Positions 34,968 to 44,079 of a stretch of 64,000 bases of DNA are shown here, in pieces. The position numbers and the translations under genes are program-made. Origin of the DNA: Betaproteobacteria bacterium HGW-Betaproteobacteria-1 (lineage in GTDB: Bacteria > Pseudomonadota > Gammaproteobacteria > Burkholderiales > Methylophilaceae); the NCBI GenBank assembly GCA_002842435.1, contig PHCX01000004.1, positions 343,382 to 407,381 on the forward strand. The letters are read 5' to 3'. Each line of letters begins with the position of its first letter. Position 1 is the first letter of the stretch. The notes below the pieces were generated by a model, which ran no database searches, had not been told where the DNA came from, and saw nothing but the letters and a program-made list of their open reading frames with translations.

Positions 34968-35041
34968 TATTTACCTTGCCAAAGTATTAAAAAATAACGT
35001 AAAATCCGCCCCTTTCTGCAAAAACTTAAGAGAACAAACAT

Positions 35042-35515
35042 ATGGTGATCATTCGACTGGCCCGTGGTGGCGCGAAGAAAAACCCTTTTTACAGCGTTGT
35101 GGTTGCAGATTCCCGCAATCGCCGCGATGGTCGCTTCATTGAGCGCGTTGGGTTCTATAACCCATTGGCTAAAGAAGGCCAGGAAGGCCTGCGTCTTGAT
35201 GATGCACGTATCAGCCACTGGCAAAGCCATGGCGCACGTCTGTCAGACTGCGTAGCGCGCTTGGTGAAGGCTCATGCCAAAGGCCCTGAAGCGATGCTGG
35301 CTGCCAAGCAAAAGGAATCTGCAAAAGCTGCTGAGAAAAAAGCTGCTGCCGCTGCCGCAGAAGCTGCAAAGCTGAAGGAGGCTGCTGAAGCCAAGGCCAA
35401 GGAAGAAGCTGAAGCCAAGGCTGCTGCTGAAGCTAGCGCCGCTGCTGAAGCAGAAGCTGCTCAGGCTGAACCAGCTGCTGAAGTTACAGATACACCCGAA
35501 GCACCAGCTGCTTAA
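35042..35515 (+). CDS. rpsP: 30S ribosomal protein S16 with long C-terminal tail
   Basis: Residues 1-82 are a normal S16 ([36 protein letters not shown]). Residues about 88-157 are an extra Ala/Lys/Glu-rich helical tail (repeated [26 protein letters not shown]) ending Pro-rich. S16 is usually 80-100 residues; tails exist in some betaproteobacteria. First gene of rpsP-rimM-trmD-rplS. The AT-rich segment at 34980-35035 likely holds the promoter. Confidence 0.95.
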   Translation: MVIIRLARGGAKKNPFYSVVVADSRNRRDGRFIERVGFYNPLAKEGQEGLRLDDARISHWQSHGARLSDCVARLVKAHAKGPEAMLAAKQKESAKAAEKKAAAAAAEAAKLKEAAEAKAKEEAEAKAAAEASAAAEAEAAQAEPAAEVTDTPEAPAA

Positions 35516-35523
35516 TCAAGCCG

Positions 35524-35549
35524 GATCGCTTTCAATTGCGAGAGCGATC
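35524..35549 (+). promoter_or_regulatory. Hairpin just before rimM
   Basis: GATCGCT (35524-35530) pairs with AGCGATC (35543-35549), ending two bases before the GTG start. It would hide the purine-rich GAGAGCG that could act as ribosome binding site, so it may lower rimM translation relative to rpsP, as known for this operon in E. coli by other means. Confidence 0.4.
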
Positions 35550-35551
35550 TA

Positions 35552-36076
35552 GTGAAGCAAGCTTTAAGTGAGCAGGCTTTGAGTGAAATGGTAATCATGG
35601 GGCGCATTGTCGCCCCATATGGCATTTTTGGCTGGGTTAAAGTCCAACCGGATACCGAGATGCTGGATGGCCTGCTTGACTACCCTGAGTGGTGGTTGGG
35701 CCGGGAAAATCAGTGGCAGAAGTACGAAGTGGAAACAGCCAAGGTGCATAGTGCGACCTTGCTGGTGAAACTCAAGGGTGTCTCCGACCGGGATGCGGCT
35801 TTTGCGCTCAAGAGCAAACAGGTTGCGGTACCGAGAGGGCAGCTGCCTGTACTGGATGATAACGAATATTACTGGTCTGACCTGATCGGTCTGCAGGTGA
35901 CCAATCTGCAAGGTGTCGATTTCGGCAAGATTGTGGATGTGTTCGAAACAGGTGCCAATGATGTTCTGGTGGCCAAGGGCGACCGGGAACGTTTGATTCC
36001 ATTCATTGACCAGGTTGTGCTTGATGTGAATCGGGATGCCGGAACCATGCAGGTAGACTGGGATGCCGAGTTTTGA
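35552..36076 (+). CDS. rimM: 16S rRNA processing protein RimM
   Basis: A 174-residue protein from the GTG at 35552; in-frame ATGs at 35588 and 35597 would give shorter forms starting just before [18 protein letters not shown]. The N-terminal RimM beta barrel is followed by a PRC-barrel domain ([36 protein letters not shown]). It helps 30S head maturation and binds S19. Its stop overlaps the trmD region. Confidence 0.92.
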   Translation: MKQALSEQALSEMVIMGRIVAPYGIFGWVKVQPDTEMLDGLLDYPEWWLGRENQWQKYEVETAKVHSATLLVKLKGVSDRDAAFALKSKQVAVPRGQLPVLDDNEYYWSDLIGLQVTNLQGVDFGKIVDVFETGANDVLVAKGDRERLIPFIDQVVLDVNRDAGTMQVDWDAEF

Positions 36077-36081
36077 GTGCT

Positions 36082-36867
36082 ATGCCAGAGCGCGCAACTG
36101 AGACATCGTATCAATTTGATGTCATTACCCTGTTCCCGCAAATGTTTGAGGCGGTGACACAGTCCGGTATCACGGCACGTGCGCTGGAAAAAAGGATTTA
36201 TGATTTGTCGCTGTGGAATCCGCGGGATTTCACGACTGACAATTACAAGACCGTAGATGACAGGCCTTACGGCGGCGGCCCCGGCATGGTGATGCTGGCG
36301 GAACCTCTGGAAAAGGCGATCAATGCCGCGAAACTGCGGCAGCAGGAGTCGGGTGTAAGCCGTGTCAGGGTGATCCACCTGTCACCGCAAGGCAAGCCGC
36401 TGACGCATGAGAAGGTCATGCAGCTGGTGGCTGAGCAGGGACTGATATTACTGGCCAGCCGTTATGAAGGCGTTGATGAGCGCTTGCTGGCGAGTCAGGT
36501 GGATGAAGAGATTTCGATAGGCGATTACGTACTGTCTGGCGGTGAACTCCCTGCCATGGTGCTGATGGATGCCATCGTGAGGCAGTTGCCGGGTGCGTTG
36601 GGCGATGCAGATTCAGCAGTCGAGGATTCGTTTGTTGATGGTTTGCTGGATTGCCCGCATTACACACGACCGGAAGAATACAAGGGCGTAAAGGTGCCGG
36701 AGGTGTTGATGTCCGGTAACCACGCCAAGATCAAGCAATGGCGCCTCAAAATGTCATTGCAGAGAACCCGGACCAAGCGTCCGGATTTACTGGCCGCAAG
36801 GCCGTTGTCAAAAGAGGAATCTCGGCTGCTCAAAGAGTTGGAGCAGGAACAAGATTCGCATAACTAG
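36082..36867 (+). CDS. trmD: tRNA (guanine-N1)-methyltransferase TrmD
   Basis: A SPOUT methyltransferase making m1G37, 261 residues from the ATG at 36082; a TTG at 36073 overlapping the rimM stop is an alternative. Motifs: [27 protein letters not shown], and the trefoil-knot [18 protein letters not shown]. The tail [19 protein letters not shown] is typical. Confidence 0.96.
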   Translation: MPERATETSYQFDVITLFPQMFEAVTQSGITARALEKRIYDLSLWNPRDFTTDNYKTVDDRPYGGGPGMVMLAEPLEKAINAAKLRQQESGVSRVRVIHLSPQGKPLTHEKVMQLVAEQGLILLASRYEGVDERLLASQVDEEISIGDYVLSGGELPAMVLMDAIVRQLPGALGDADSAVEDSFVDGLLDCPHYTRPEEYKGVKVPEVLMSGNHAKIKQWRLKMSLQRTRTKRPDLLAARPLSKEESRLLKELEQEQDSHN

Positions 36868-36880
36868 AAGGAGCAACAAA

Positions 36881-37282
36881 GTGGCTGCAAATATTATTGA
36901 AATGTTGGAAAAGGAAGAGATTGCCCGTTTAGGCAAGACGATTCCAAACTTCGCCCCAGGTGACACTGTAGTGGTTGGTGTGAACGTGGTTGAAGGTACC
37001 CGTAAGCGTGTACAGGCGTACGAAGGCGTTGTGATCGCCAAGCGCAATCGCGGTCTGAACTCCTCATTCATCGTCCGCAAGATTTCTTCCGGTGAAGGTG
37101 TTGAGCGTACATTCCAGACTTACTCCCCGCTGATCGCCAGCATTGAAGTGAAGCGCCGCGGTGACGTACGTCGCAGCAAGCTTTACTACCTGCGCGAGCG
37201 TTCCGGCAAGTCCGCACGTATCAAGGAAAAGCTGCAAATGCGCGACAGGGAAGTTCTGGCGCCAGAAGCCGCTGCAGAATAA
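36881..37282 (+). CDS. rplS: 50S ribosomal protein L19
   Basis: A 133-residue protein at the 30S-50S interface. The GTG at 36881 follows AAGGAG. Typical segments are [35 protein letters not shown] (read in parts) and [11 protein letters not shown]. Last gene of the operon; an ideal intrinsic terminator follows. Confidence 0.96.
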   Translation: MAANIIEMLEKEEIARLGKTIPNFAPGDTVVVGVNVVEGTRKRVQAYEGVVIAKRNRGLNSSFIVRKISSGEGVERTFQTYSPLIASIEVKRRGDVRRSKLYYLRERSGKSARIKEKLQMRDREVLAPEAAAE

Positions 37283-37300
37283 GCGCTGCGTGTATGAAAA

Positions 37301-37325
37301 AAGCCCCGAGTTTCGGGGCTTTTTT
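37301..37325 (+). terminator. Intrinsic terminator of the rpsP-rplS operon
   Basis: AGCCCCGA (37302-37309), 3-base loop, TCGGGGCT (37313-37320), preceded by an A run and followed by TTTTT. Textbook form; it may work in both directions. Confidence 0.92.
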
Positions 37326-37347
37326 ATTTGCGTTAAGATGGCCGTAT

Positions 37348-37818
37348 ATGACGACTCAGGATTTTGATGGCATTATTCCAGCGCCATTCGGTGCGATCGG
37401 TATTCGCACGCGAGATGATTTTCTGCTGGGCGTGGAGTTGATACCGGATCAACTGGCCGAGAAAATCCCGCAGCATCATTTCGCGCAATCAGTCATCAGG
37501 CAACTCCAGCGTTATCTCAATAATCCTGGCACTTCCCTTGATATTCCCTATGCCGTGCAAGGCACACCTTTCCAGAAGCGTGTGTGGCGCGCGATTGCCA
37601 GCATTCCTGCTGGCGAAACGGTGACTTACAGTGAGCTGGCAAAAATGGCGGGCTCCGGTCCGCGCGCAGTGGCCAACGCTTGTGGGGCGAATCATGTGCC
37701 ACTCGTGGTCCCATGTCATCGGGTGGTGGCAAAACATGGCATGGGCGGCTTCATGCAAGGGCAGGAGAATGGCCTGGCAATCAAGCGCTGGCTTTTGAAT
37801 CACGAGCGGCAGCGTTGA
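37348..37818 (+). CDS. ogt: Methylated-DNA--protein-cysteine methyltransferase
   Basis: A 156-residue DNA repair protein removing methyl from O6-methylguanine. The ATG at 37348 is chosen because an upstream in-frame ATG at 37294 lies before the rplS terminator. The active site is VVPCHRVV, the HTH is TYSELAKMAGSGPRAVANACGAN (read in parts), with Arg finger present. It ends overlapping the TTG start of xerD (TTGA). Confidence 0.92.
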   Translation: MTTQDFDGIIPAPFGAIGIRTRDDFLLGVELIPDQLAEKIPQHHFAQSVIRQLQRYLNNPGTSLDIPYAVQGTPFQKRVWRAIASIPAGETVTYSELAKMAGSGPRAVANACGANHVPLVVPCHRVVAKHGMGGFMQGQENGLAIKRWLLNHERQR

Positions 37819-38711
37819 ATCCGTCCAACCTTGAACTGGTCGATCGCTTTATAGACCACCTCTGGCTGGAAGACGGTCTGTCGAAAAATACCCTGGTCAG
37901 CTACCGATTGGACCTGACGGCATTCGCCGAATGGCTGGAAAAACATGCGAACAAGGGCCTGAATCAGGCGCAACAGGCGGATATCCAGCAATACCTGGCC
38001 GTCAGGTTTCCGCAAAGCAAACCCCGCAGCATCAGCCGCTTGATTGCTACTTTGCGGCGCTACTACCGTTATGCACTGCGGGAAAGCCTCGTTGCCGTGG
38101 ATCCTACCACGCAGATCGACACACCCAAGCTGCCACGTTCCCTGCCGAAAAGCCTGAATGAAGACGAGGTCGAGTCTTTGCTCAATGCGCCCGACCTCAG
38201 TCAGTCGCTCGGGCTGCGTGACCGTGCCATGCTGGAGATGCTGTATGCCTGTGGTTTGCGGGTATCGGAGCTGGTGGGGCTGAAAGTGACGGAGCTCAGC
38301 ATGCAGGAAGGCGTCATCCGCGTCACCGGCAAGGGCAGCAAAACCAGGTTGGTACCCATGGGTGAAGAGGCGGTGGATTGGGTCGCCCGCTATCTGAAAG
38401 AGGCCCGTCCGGAGATTCTGCAAAAGCGCTTGAGCGACAGCTTGTTCGTTACCCAACGAGGGGAGGCTATGACACGACAAGCGTTCTGGTATCTGATCAA
38501 ACGCTATGCCTTGCTGGCGGGAATTCATAAACCGATGTCGCCGCATGTCTTACGCCATGCCTTTGCGACGCATCTGCTAAATCATGGGGCCGATTTGCGG
38601 GTAGTACAGATGCTGCTCGGCCACGCTGATATCTCGACTACGCAGATTTATACGCACGTGGCGAGAGAGCGCCTGAAGCAGCTACATGCAGTTCATCATC
38701 CCAGGGGCTAG
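37815..38711 (+). CDS. xerD: Site-specific tyrosine recombinase XerD
   Basis: A 298-residue recombinase that resolves chromosome dimers with XerC at dif. The TTG at 37815 overlaps the ogt stop and gives exactly the E. coli XerD length. Catalytic residues: Arg in CGLRVSELVGL, Lys in TGKGSKTRLVP, His-x-x-Arg in SPHVLRHAFATHL, and Tyr in ISTTQIYTHV. The terminal LHAVHHPRG is XerD-like rather than XerC-like. Confidence 0.93.
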   Translation: MNPSNLELVDRFIDHLWLEDGLSKNTLVSYRLDLTAFAEWLEKHANKGLNQAQQADIQQYLAVRFPQSKPRSISRLIATLRRYYRYALRESLVAVDPTTQIDTPKLPRSLPKSLNEDEVESLLNAPDLSQSLGLRDRAMLEMLYACGLRVSELVGLKVTELSMQEGVIRVTGKGSKTRLVPMGEEAVDWVARYLKEARPEILQKRLSDSLFVTQRGEAMTRQAFWYLIKRYALLAGIHKPMSPHVLRHAFATHLLNHGADLRVVQMLLGHADISTTQIYTHVARERLKQLHAVHHPRG

Positions 38712-38716
38712 GAGCT

Positions 38717-38736
38717 CTATCGACTAACGTCGATAG
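38717..38736. repeat. Short hairpin after xerD
   Basis: CTATCGAC-TAAC-GTCGATAG, a perfect 8-bp stem with a 4-base loop, 5 bases after the xerD stop; no T tract, so termination is doubtful. Confidence 0.5.
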
Positions 38737-38859
38737 TCTCAACGGCTTGATCATGACGGGAATCTTTCACTTTGCTGATGGCATGGAATCCTGCAGAGTT
38801 CGATGTTTGCGAAGTGAGTGCTGGCAATCGCTATCCAGCATCAGAACCGGAGTCCATTC

Positions 38860-39222
38860 ATGCAAGCAGTTACAATGGGTAGTGAAAATTTCAAGCAGCT
38901 AGTTGAGTCCAACGATTTTGTCATTGTCGATTTCTGGGCGGAATGGTGTGAGCCTTGCAAGCATTTTGATGCAGTTTATGCGCGGATGGCGGCGCAACAT
39001 CCCGATATCGTTTTTGGCAAACTGGATGTAGAGGCTAGTCCGGACATTGCTCGGCAATTTGATATAACGCAGATTCCTTGTGTGGTTGCCATCCGCGAAC
39101 AGGTGATCATCGACGGCCAGGTCGGCGAAATGAGTGCAAGCGAATTCGATCATCTGATTAAAAGCTGGCGCGCGTTTGACCTTACAGCCATCAGCGAGCA
39201 TTTTAAAAAGCAGTCGGCCTGA
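38860..39222 (+). CDS. Thioredoxin-family protein with WCEPC site
   Basis: A 120-residue cytoplasmic thioredoxin fold. The ATG at 38860 follows CGGAG. The active site is DFWAEWCEPCKHF, with Glu in place of the usual Gly, and the cis-Pro is in TQIPCVVAIRE, preceded by an extra Cys after Pro. The C terminus is longer than thioredoxin (KSWRAFDLTAISEHFKK). It is probably a specialised reductase or chaperone; the target is unknown. Confidence 0.85.
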   Translation: MQAVTMGSENFKQLVESNDFVIVDFWAEWCEPCKHFDAVYARMAAQHPDIVFGKLDVEASPDIARQFDITQIPCVVAIREQVIIDGQVGEMSASEFDHLIKSWRAFDLTAISEHFKKQSA

Positions 39223-39246
39223 TCTAAGTGAACGGGCAATCCGTGA

Positions 39247-39600
39247 TCAAGCCTTGTTGCGTTCGATGATGACGCCCAATGCCTTGAGGCCCGGCAATAT
39301 GCCGGGCTTGGCCACCCTGATCCTGACCCAGGGCGCATCAAATTCGTTGAGGATAAGCTGGCAGACATGTTCCGCCAGTGCCTCTACCAGCTTGAAACTG
39401 TGCTCTTTCAGCGTTTCGCGGATGCGCGCAACGACCTTGCCATAATCGATCGTGTCTTCGATGGCGTCGGTCTGGCAGGAGCGGCTATGCGGCATGCCGA
39501 TTTCGATGTCGAGAATGATGGTTTGCGGTGTCATCCGCTCCCAATCCGGTACGCCCAGTTTGGTTTCGACCCTGACTTCGCTTAGAAATATGGTGTCCAT
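39247..39600 (-). CDS. folB: Dihydroneopterin aldolase
   Basis: A 117-residue folate enzyme. It begins MDTIFLSEVRVETKLGVPDWER, with the family pattern GVPDWE and Glu/Tyr in the active site (DTIDYGKVVARI, LVEALAEHVCQLIL, Lys in VAKPG). It is divergent from plsY, with 40 bases between start codons, a common neighbour pair in proteobacteria. Confidence 0.92.
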   Translation of the reverse strand: MDTIFLSEVRVETKLGVPDWERMTPQTIILDIEIGMPHSRSCQTDAIEDTIDYGKVVARIRETLKEHSFKLVEALAEHVCQLILNEFDAPWVRIRVAKPGILPGLKALGVIIERNKA

Positions 39601-39640
39601 GGTTTAGAATCCCCTTTTGTCGCATTTTAGAGCATTCGCT

Positions 39641-40237
39641 ATGGTTGAAGCAGGGTTTGTTATTGCCGCTTATCTGTTGGGTTCGATTTCATTTGGCATT
39701 CTGATGAGCAAGGTCTTTGGTCTGCCGGACCCGCGCACCGTGGGTTCCGGCAATCCGGGGGCGACCAATGTGCTGCGCAGCGGCAAGAAATTGGCTGCCC
39801 TGTTGACGCTGCTGGGCGATGCGCTGAAGGGTTATCTGGCGGTCTGGGCTGCAGCCTGGTATGGCCTGAACGATATGTGGATTTGCCTGGTGGCGCTGGC
39901 TGTGTTTATCGGCCATCTTTACCCGATCTATTACGCCTTCAAGGGCGGCAAGGGCGTGGCGACTGCGCTCGGTGTCCTGCTGGCGATCTCGCCATGGCTG
40001 GGTTTGTCGGTATTGCTGACCTGGATTCTGGCTTTTGCCATCTGGCGTTACTCATCACTCGCTGCGATACTTGCGGCAGCATTCTCACCATTGTTTGCCT
40101 GGAATCTGCTGGATGGGAATGCTGCGTATTTTGCGACGACGATAGTGCTGGCTTTGTTGCTGATCTGGCGCCATCGCAGCAATATCCGTAACTTGCTGAA
40201 CGGCACCGAGGGTGGATTCAGCAAGGGTAAATCCTAG
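39641..40237 (+). CDS. plsY: Acyl-phosphate glycerol-3-phosphate acyltransferase PlsY
   Basis: A 198-residue inner-membrane protein with five helices, starting phospholipid synthesis from acyl phosphate. The ATG at 39641 gives the usual start [19 protein letters not shown]. The three conserved motifs are [37 protein letters not shown] (read in parts) and [16 protein letters not shown]. Its last 4 bases overlap the convergent tsaD. Confidence 0.95.
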   Translation: MVEAGFVIAAYLLGSISFGILMSKVFGLPDPRTVGSGNPGATNVLRSGKKLAALLTLLGDALKGYLAVWAAAWYGLNDMWICLVALAVFIGHLYPIYYAFKGGKGVATALGVLLAISPWLGLSVLLTWILAFAIWRYSSLAAILAAAFSPLFAWNLLDGNAAYFATTIVLALLLIWRHRSNIRNLLNGTEGGFSKGKS

Positions 40238-41277
40238 GGTTTCTGCAGCTCTGCTAGATCCCAGCGCGGGCGTACCGTAAAACTGTGGTCACCATCCCCG
40301 ACGTGGTTGGCAATCAGGTTTTTCATGCGCATGGCGCCGGCAAAGGCAATCATGGCGCCGTTATCCGTGCAGAATTCAAGGCGCGGGTAACTAACCTTGC
40401 ACAGCCTGCGGCTGGTGGCTTCGTTCAGTCGTGCTCTCAGCCTGGCGTTGGCGCCTACTCCGCCTGACACAATCAGGTTATCCATTCCTGTCTCACGCAG
40501 TGCTGCCATACATTTGGCGGTCAGCACCTCGGTTACCGCTTCCTGAAATTCACAGGCGATGTCGGCCTTGGTTGTTTCATCCAGTTCGCCGGTTTCGGCT
40601 TTTGCGCTGTTGACGATGCTCAGTACAGCGGTTTTCAGGCCGCTAAAGCTGAAATTCAGGTCGCCGCTGTTGATCAGTGGTCTCGGTAGTTTGAATCTGC
40701 CGGCCCTGCCTTGTGCTGCAAGTTTGGACAATGCGGGGCCGCCGGGGTAGCCGAGGCCCAGCAGTTTTGCGGTTTTGTCGAAGGCTTCGCCGGCGGCATC
40801 ATCCAGCGTATCGCCCAGAAGTTCGTAGTCGCCGATGCCGGAGACGCGCATCAGTTGCGTATGGCCGCCGGACACCAGCAGGGCGACAAAAGGAAACTCG
40901 GGTGGATTCTCTTCAAGTAACGGTGCCAGCAGGTGTCCTTCCAGGTGGTGGACGCCGACAGTCGGCACCTTTAGGGTGAAAGCCAGGGATTCGGCGATAC
41001 TGGTACCGACCAGCAGCGCGCCAGCCAGCCCGGGGCCTTGTGTGTAGGCAATGCCGTCGATGTCGCTCAAGGTTACACCAGCCTGATCCAGTGCGCGGTG
41101 GGTCAGCGGTAGTGCGCGGCGAATGTGATCGCGGGATGCAAGCTCGGGAACCACGCCACCGTATTCAGCGTGCATGTCCACTTGCGAGTGCAGTGCATGC
41201 GACAGCAGGCCGCGTTCAGTGTCATAGAGCGCAATGCCGGTTTCGTCGCAGGAAGATTCAATGCCAAGAATTAACAC
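40234..41277 (-). CDS. tsaD: tRNA N6-adenosine threonylcarbamoyltransferase TsaD
   Basis: A 347-residue ASKHA-fold enzyme making t6A37 in tRNAs reading ANN codons. It begins [18 protein letters not shown]. The metal-binding site is [12 protein letters not shown], and [16 protein letters not shown] and [12 protein letters not shown] follow. It is divergent from rpsU, the standard arrangement upstream of the macromolecular synthesis operon. Confidence 0.97.
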   Translation of the reverse strand: MLILGIESSCDETGIALYDTERGLLSHALHSQVDMHAEYGGVVPELASRDHIRRALPLTHRALDQAGVTLSDIDGIAYTQGPGLAGALLVGTSIAESLAFTLKVPTVGVHHLEGHLLAPLLEENPPEFPFVALLVSGGHTQLMRVSGIGDYELLGDTLDDAAGEAFDKTAKLLGLGYPGGPALSKLAAQGRAGRFKLPRPLINSGDLNFSFSGLKTAVLSIVNSAKAETGELDETTKADIACEFQEAVTEVLTAKCMAALRETGMDNLIVSGGVGANARLRARLNEATSRRLCKVSYPRLEFCTDNGAMIAFAGAMRMKNLIANHVGDGDHSFTVRPRWDLAELQKP

Positions 41278-41375
41278 GGTGGAATATGCAAAAACTCATT
41301 GATAATGATTGATAAATAGTGAAGCGGGGGCTAGAATAGCAGACTTTTCAAAAGAACCTCAAGGAATTGAGCTGA

Positions 41376-41588
41376 ATGTCTACTGTACGTGTTAAAGAAA
41401 ATGAGCCGTTTGACGTAGCGCTGCGCCGCTTCAAACGCATGATTGAAAAAACTGGTCTGCTGACCGATTTGCGCGCTCGTGAATTCTACGAGAAGCCAAC
41501 TTGGGAGCGTAAGCGTAAGGCCGCTGCTGCTGTGAAGCGTCACTATCGTCGCATTCGCAACCAGACTCTGCCAGCCAAGCTCTACTAA
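41376..41588 (+). CDS. rpsU: 30S ribosomal protein S21
   Basis: A 70-residue basic protein ([22 protein letters not shown], ending [10 protein letters not shown]). It helps the 30S subunit to base-pair with mRNA leaders. First gene of the rpsU-yqeY-dnaG-rpoD region. Confidence 0.97.
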   Translation: MSTVRVKENEPFDVALRRFKRMIEKTGLLTDLRAREFYEKPTWERKRKAAAAVKRHYRRIRNQTLPAKLY

Positions 41589-41606
41589 GCCATATCAAGA
41601 ATTTTC

Positions 41607-41650
41607 GCAACACCTTGTGCGCTCATTGACTATCGGGCGTCGGGTGTTGC
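41607..41650 (+). terminator. Attenuator-like hairpin between rpsU and yqeY
   Basis: GCAACACC (41607-41614) pairs with GGTGTTGC (41643-41650) across a 28-base loop, followed by TTGATTTTTG. A weak structure that could reduce read-through after rpsU. Confidence 0.35.
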
Positions 41651-41682
41651 TTGATTTTTGAACTTTGCAGGTCAGTGCCTAA

Positions 41683-42129
41683 ATGACGCTTAAAGCCAGA
41701 ATCACCGAAGATATGAAAAACGCCATGCGCGCAAAAGATACTGCGCGGCTTGGTGCTATCCGGTTGTTGCAAGCGGCCATCAAGCAGCGTGAGGTCGATG
41801 AGCGTATCGAGCTGGATGATACACAGGTTGTCGAAGCCATCGAAAAGATGCTGAAGCAGCGCCGTGATTCAATCTCTCAATATGAAGCGGCGGGACGTAA
41901 TGATCTGGCGGATATTGAAAAGTTTGAGGTCGGTGTCCTGCAGGAGTATTTGCCGGTTGCACTTACCGATGCCGAACTGGATGAGATTCTCGGCAAGGTC
42001 GTCGCGGACACAGGTGCAAGTGGCATCAAGGATATGGGCAAGGTCATGGCGGCTATCAGGCCGTTGGTGATTGGCCGTGCCGATATGGGCAAGATATCCG
42101 GCCTGATCAAGGCGCGATTGGGTGCTTGA
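41683..42129 (+). CDS. yqeY: GatB/YqeY domain protein
   Basis: A 148-residue protein resembling the tRNA-binding tail domain of GatB. Typical parts are LGAIRLLQAAIKQREVDERIEL, YEAAGRNDLADIEKFEVGVLQEYLP (read in parts) and GMKDMGKVM-like IKDMGKVMAAIRPL. Usually encoded between rpsU and dnaG; its role is not settled. Confidence 0.92.
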   Translation: MTLKARITEDMKNAMRAKDTARLGAIRLLQAAIKQREVDERIELDDTQVVEAIEKMLKQRRDSISQYEAAGRNDLADIEKFEVGVLQEYLPVALTDAELDEILGKVVADTGASGIKDMGKVMAAIRPLVIGRADMGKISGLIKARLGA

Positions 42130-42173
42130 TTCCGGCGTTCAATAGCCGGGTCAAACGGGCAGTAAATTAAATG

Positions 42174-42193
42174 GGAGCGAAAGCTCCTTTTTT
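42174..42193 (+). terminator. Terminator between yqeY and dnaG
   Basis: GGAGC (42174-42178), a GAAA tetraloop, GCTCC (42183-42187), then six T. It separates rpsU-yqeY expression from dnaG, as the internal terminator does in the E. coli operon. Confidence 0.78.
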
Positions 42194-42219
42194 ATTTTTG
42201 GGCTATTATTCAATCATCT

Positions 42220-43947
42220 ATGATTCCAGAGTCCTTCATCCAGGAGCTGCTCAATCGCGTCGATATCGTCGATGTGGTGGACAAGAGCGTACCGCTGAAA
42301 AAGGCGGGCGCCAATTACTCTGCCTGTTGCCCGTTTCATAACGAGAAGTCGCCTTCCTTTACCGTCAGCCCGACCAAGCAGTTCTACCATTGCTTTGGCT
42401 GCGGTGCTCACGGCACCGCCATCGGATTCCTGATGGAATATCAGGGCCTGAGCTTTGTCGATGCTGTGCATGAGCTGGCGAAGATGGTCGGCATGATCGT
42501 GCCGCAGGAAACGCGTGACGCCTCAAAGCCTGTGCAGAAAGTCGTGCCCGGTTTGCTGGAGACCATGCAGCAGGCGGCCGGTTACTACAAAAGTGAACTG
42601 AAGAAATCTCCACGGGCAATCGAGTATCTGAAAAATCGCGGGCTGAGCGGTCAGATCGCGGCAAGGTTTCAGATCGGTTATGCGCCGCAGGGTTGGCAGA
42701 ACCTGCAGAGCGTGTTCCCGCATTATGATGACGAGGTGCTGCAAACTGCTGGCCTGGTGGTGGAGAACGAGCAGGGGCGGCGTTATGACCGCTTCCGCGA
42801 CCGCATCATGTTCCCGATTCATGATCAGAAGGGCCAGGTCATCGGTTTTGGCGGTCGGGTGATTGACCCGGAAGATACGCCCAAGTATTACAACTCGCCG
42901 GAAACTCCGCTGTTCCAGAAGGGCCATGAGCTTTATGGATTGTTTCTGGCCAGACGCGCAATCCGCGATGCAGGCCGGGCATTGGTGGTGGAAGGCTATA
43001 TGGATGTCGTAGCGTTGGCGCAATACGGTATCGAATATGCGGTGGCTGCACTGGGCACGGCGACTACGCCTTACCACATAACCAAGTTGATGCGGCAGAC
43101 GGACGAGGTGGTGTTCTGTTTCGATGGCGATGCGGCTGGGCTCAGTGCAGCTTGGCGTGCTGCGATGAATGCTCTGCCAGCCCTGACCGACGGCTTGCAA
43201 TTGCGCTTTCTGTTCCTGCCGAAGAGTCATGACCCGGACAGCTATGTGCGCGAATTCGGCAAGGAAGCCTTTGAGCAGGCAATGACGACGGCGCTGCCAT
43301 TGTCGCAATACATCATTCAGCACCTAGGTGCGGAGAATCCGCTGCAGTCACAGGAGGACAAGGTCCGGTTTCTCAACGAGGCTGAGCCCATACTCAAGCA
43401 GATTCAGGCGCCACGTCTTGCCTTGTTGTTGCGCAAGAGAATTGCCGAGCTGACAGGCATCACGCTGGACGAGATGCGCAGCATGATCAAGCTGCCAGCG
43501 CTGAATCAACCCCCGCGCCAAGCTGCAGCCAGGCAATCGCGCAAAACGGTTTCTCTGCACCGGCGTTATGTGCTGATGCTGGTCCGGCAGGCTTCGCTGG
43601 CCAATGCAGAGGATTTGCAGTGGTTGCACGGGGATGAAGAAGATGATCGGATGGTAAGAATGGCAATTGAAACTGCTTTGCACAATCCGCAGTCCAACCC
43701 TGCTGCCATTATGCATCAGCTGGAAAAACATCTGGACGAGCGATTGATTCGCGAAATCCAGCGTGAACTGCATCTTCTGGATGAAAATCTGGATTTTGCA
43801 CTTGAATTCGATGGCGCTCGCAAGCAATTAAGAGAAGTTTACTCGCAGCGCAAACACTCCAGTCTGCTGGATAGTGTCCGGGAAAAAAGCCTGAGCCAGT
43901 TGACTGAGGAAGAGCGCGAGCTTTTAAAGTTGCTGAATACCCGGTAG
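42220..43947 (+). CDS. dnaG: DNA primase
   Basis: A 575-residue primase. The N-terminal zinc-binding domain has CCPFHNEKSPSF and FHCFGCG-like YHCFGCGAHG. The TOPRIM domain contains VVEGYMDVVAL (catalytic Glu) and VFCFDGDAAGL (Asp pair). The C-terminal part (about 430-575) is the helicase-binding domain. It makes RNA primers for replication. Confidence 0.97.
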   Translation: MIPESFIQELLNRVDIVDVVDKSVPLKKAGANYSACCPFHNEKSPSFTVSPTKQFYHCFGCGAHGTAIGFLMEYQGLSFVDAVHELAKMVGMIVPQETRDASKPVQKVVPGLLETMQQAAGYYKSELKKSPRAIEYLKNRGLSGQIAARFQIGYAPQGWQNLQSVFPHYDDEVLQTAGLVVENEQGRRYDRFRDRIMFPIHDQKGQVIGFGGRVIDPEDTPKYYNSPETPLFQKGHELYGLFLARRAIRDAGRALVVEGYMDVVALAQYGIEYAVAALGTATTPYHITKLMRQTDEVVFCFDGDAAGLSAAWRAAMNALPALTDGLQLRFLFLPKSHDPDSYVREFGKEAFEQAMTTALPLSQYIIQHLGAENPLQSQEDKVRFLNEAEPILKQIQAPRLALLLRKRIAELTGITLDEMRSMIKLPALNQPPRQAAARQSRKTVSLHRRYVLMLVRQASLANAEDLQWLHGDEEDDRMVRMAIETALHNPQSNPAAIMHQLEKHLDERLIREIQRELHLLDENLDFALEFDGARKQLREVYSQRKHSSLLDSVREKSLSQLTEEERELLKLLNTR

Positions 43948-44079
43948 GGATTGGCGTACTGCGGCTATTGCAAATACAGCGGGAATATGGGCGCAGGGGC
44001 TAAAATTGGAAGTGATTTTGAGATATAATACAAGGTTTTCCGCAGTATAAATTACGGCACAAAATATTTGAGGTAAAGC

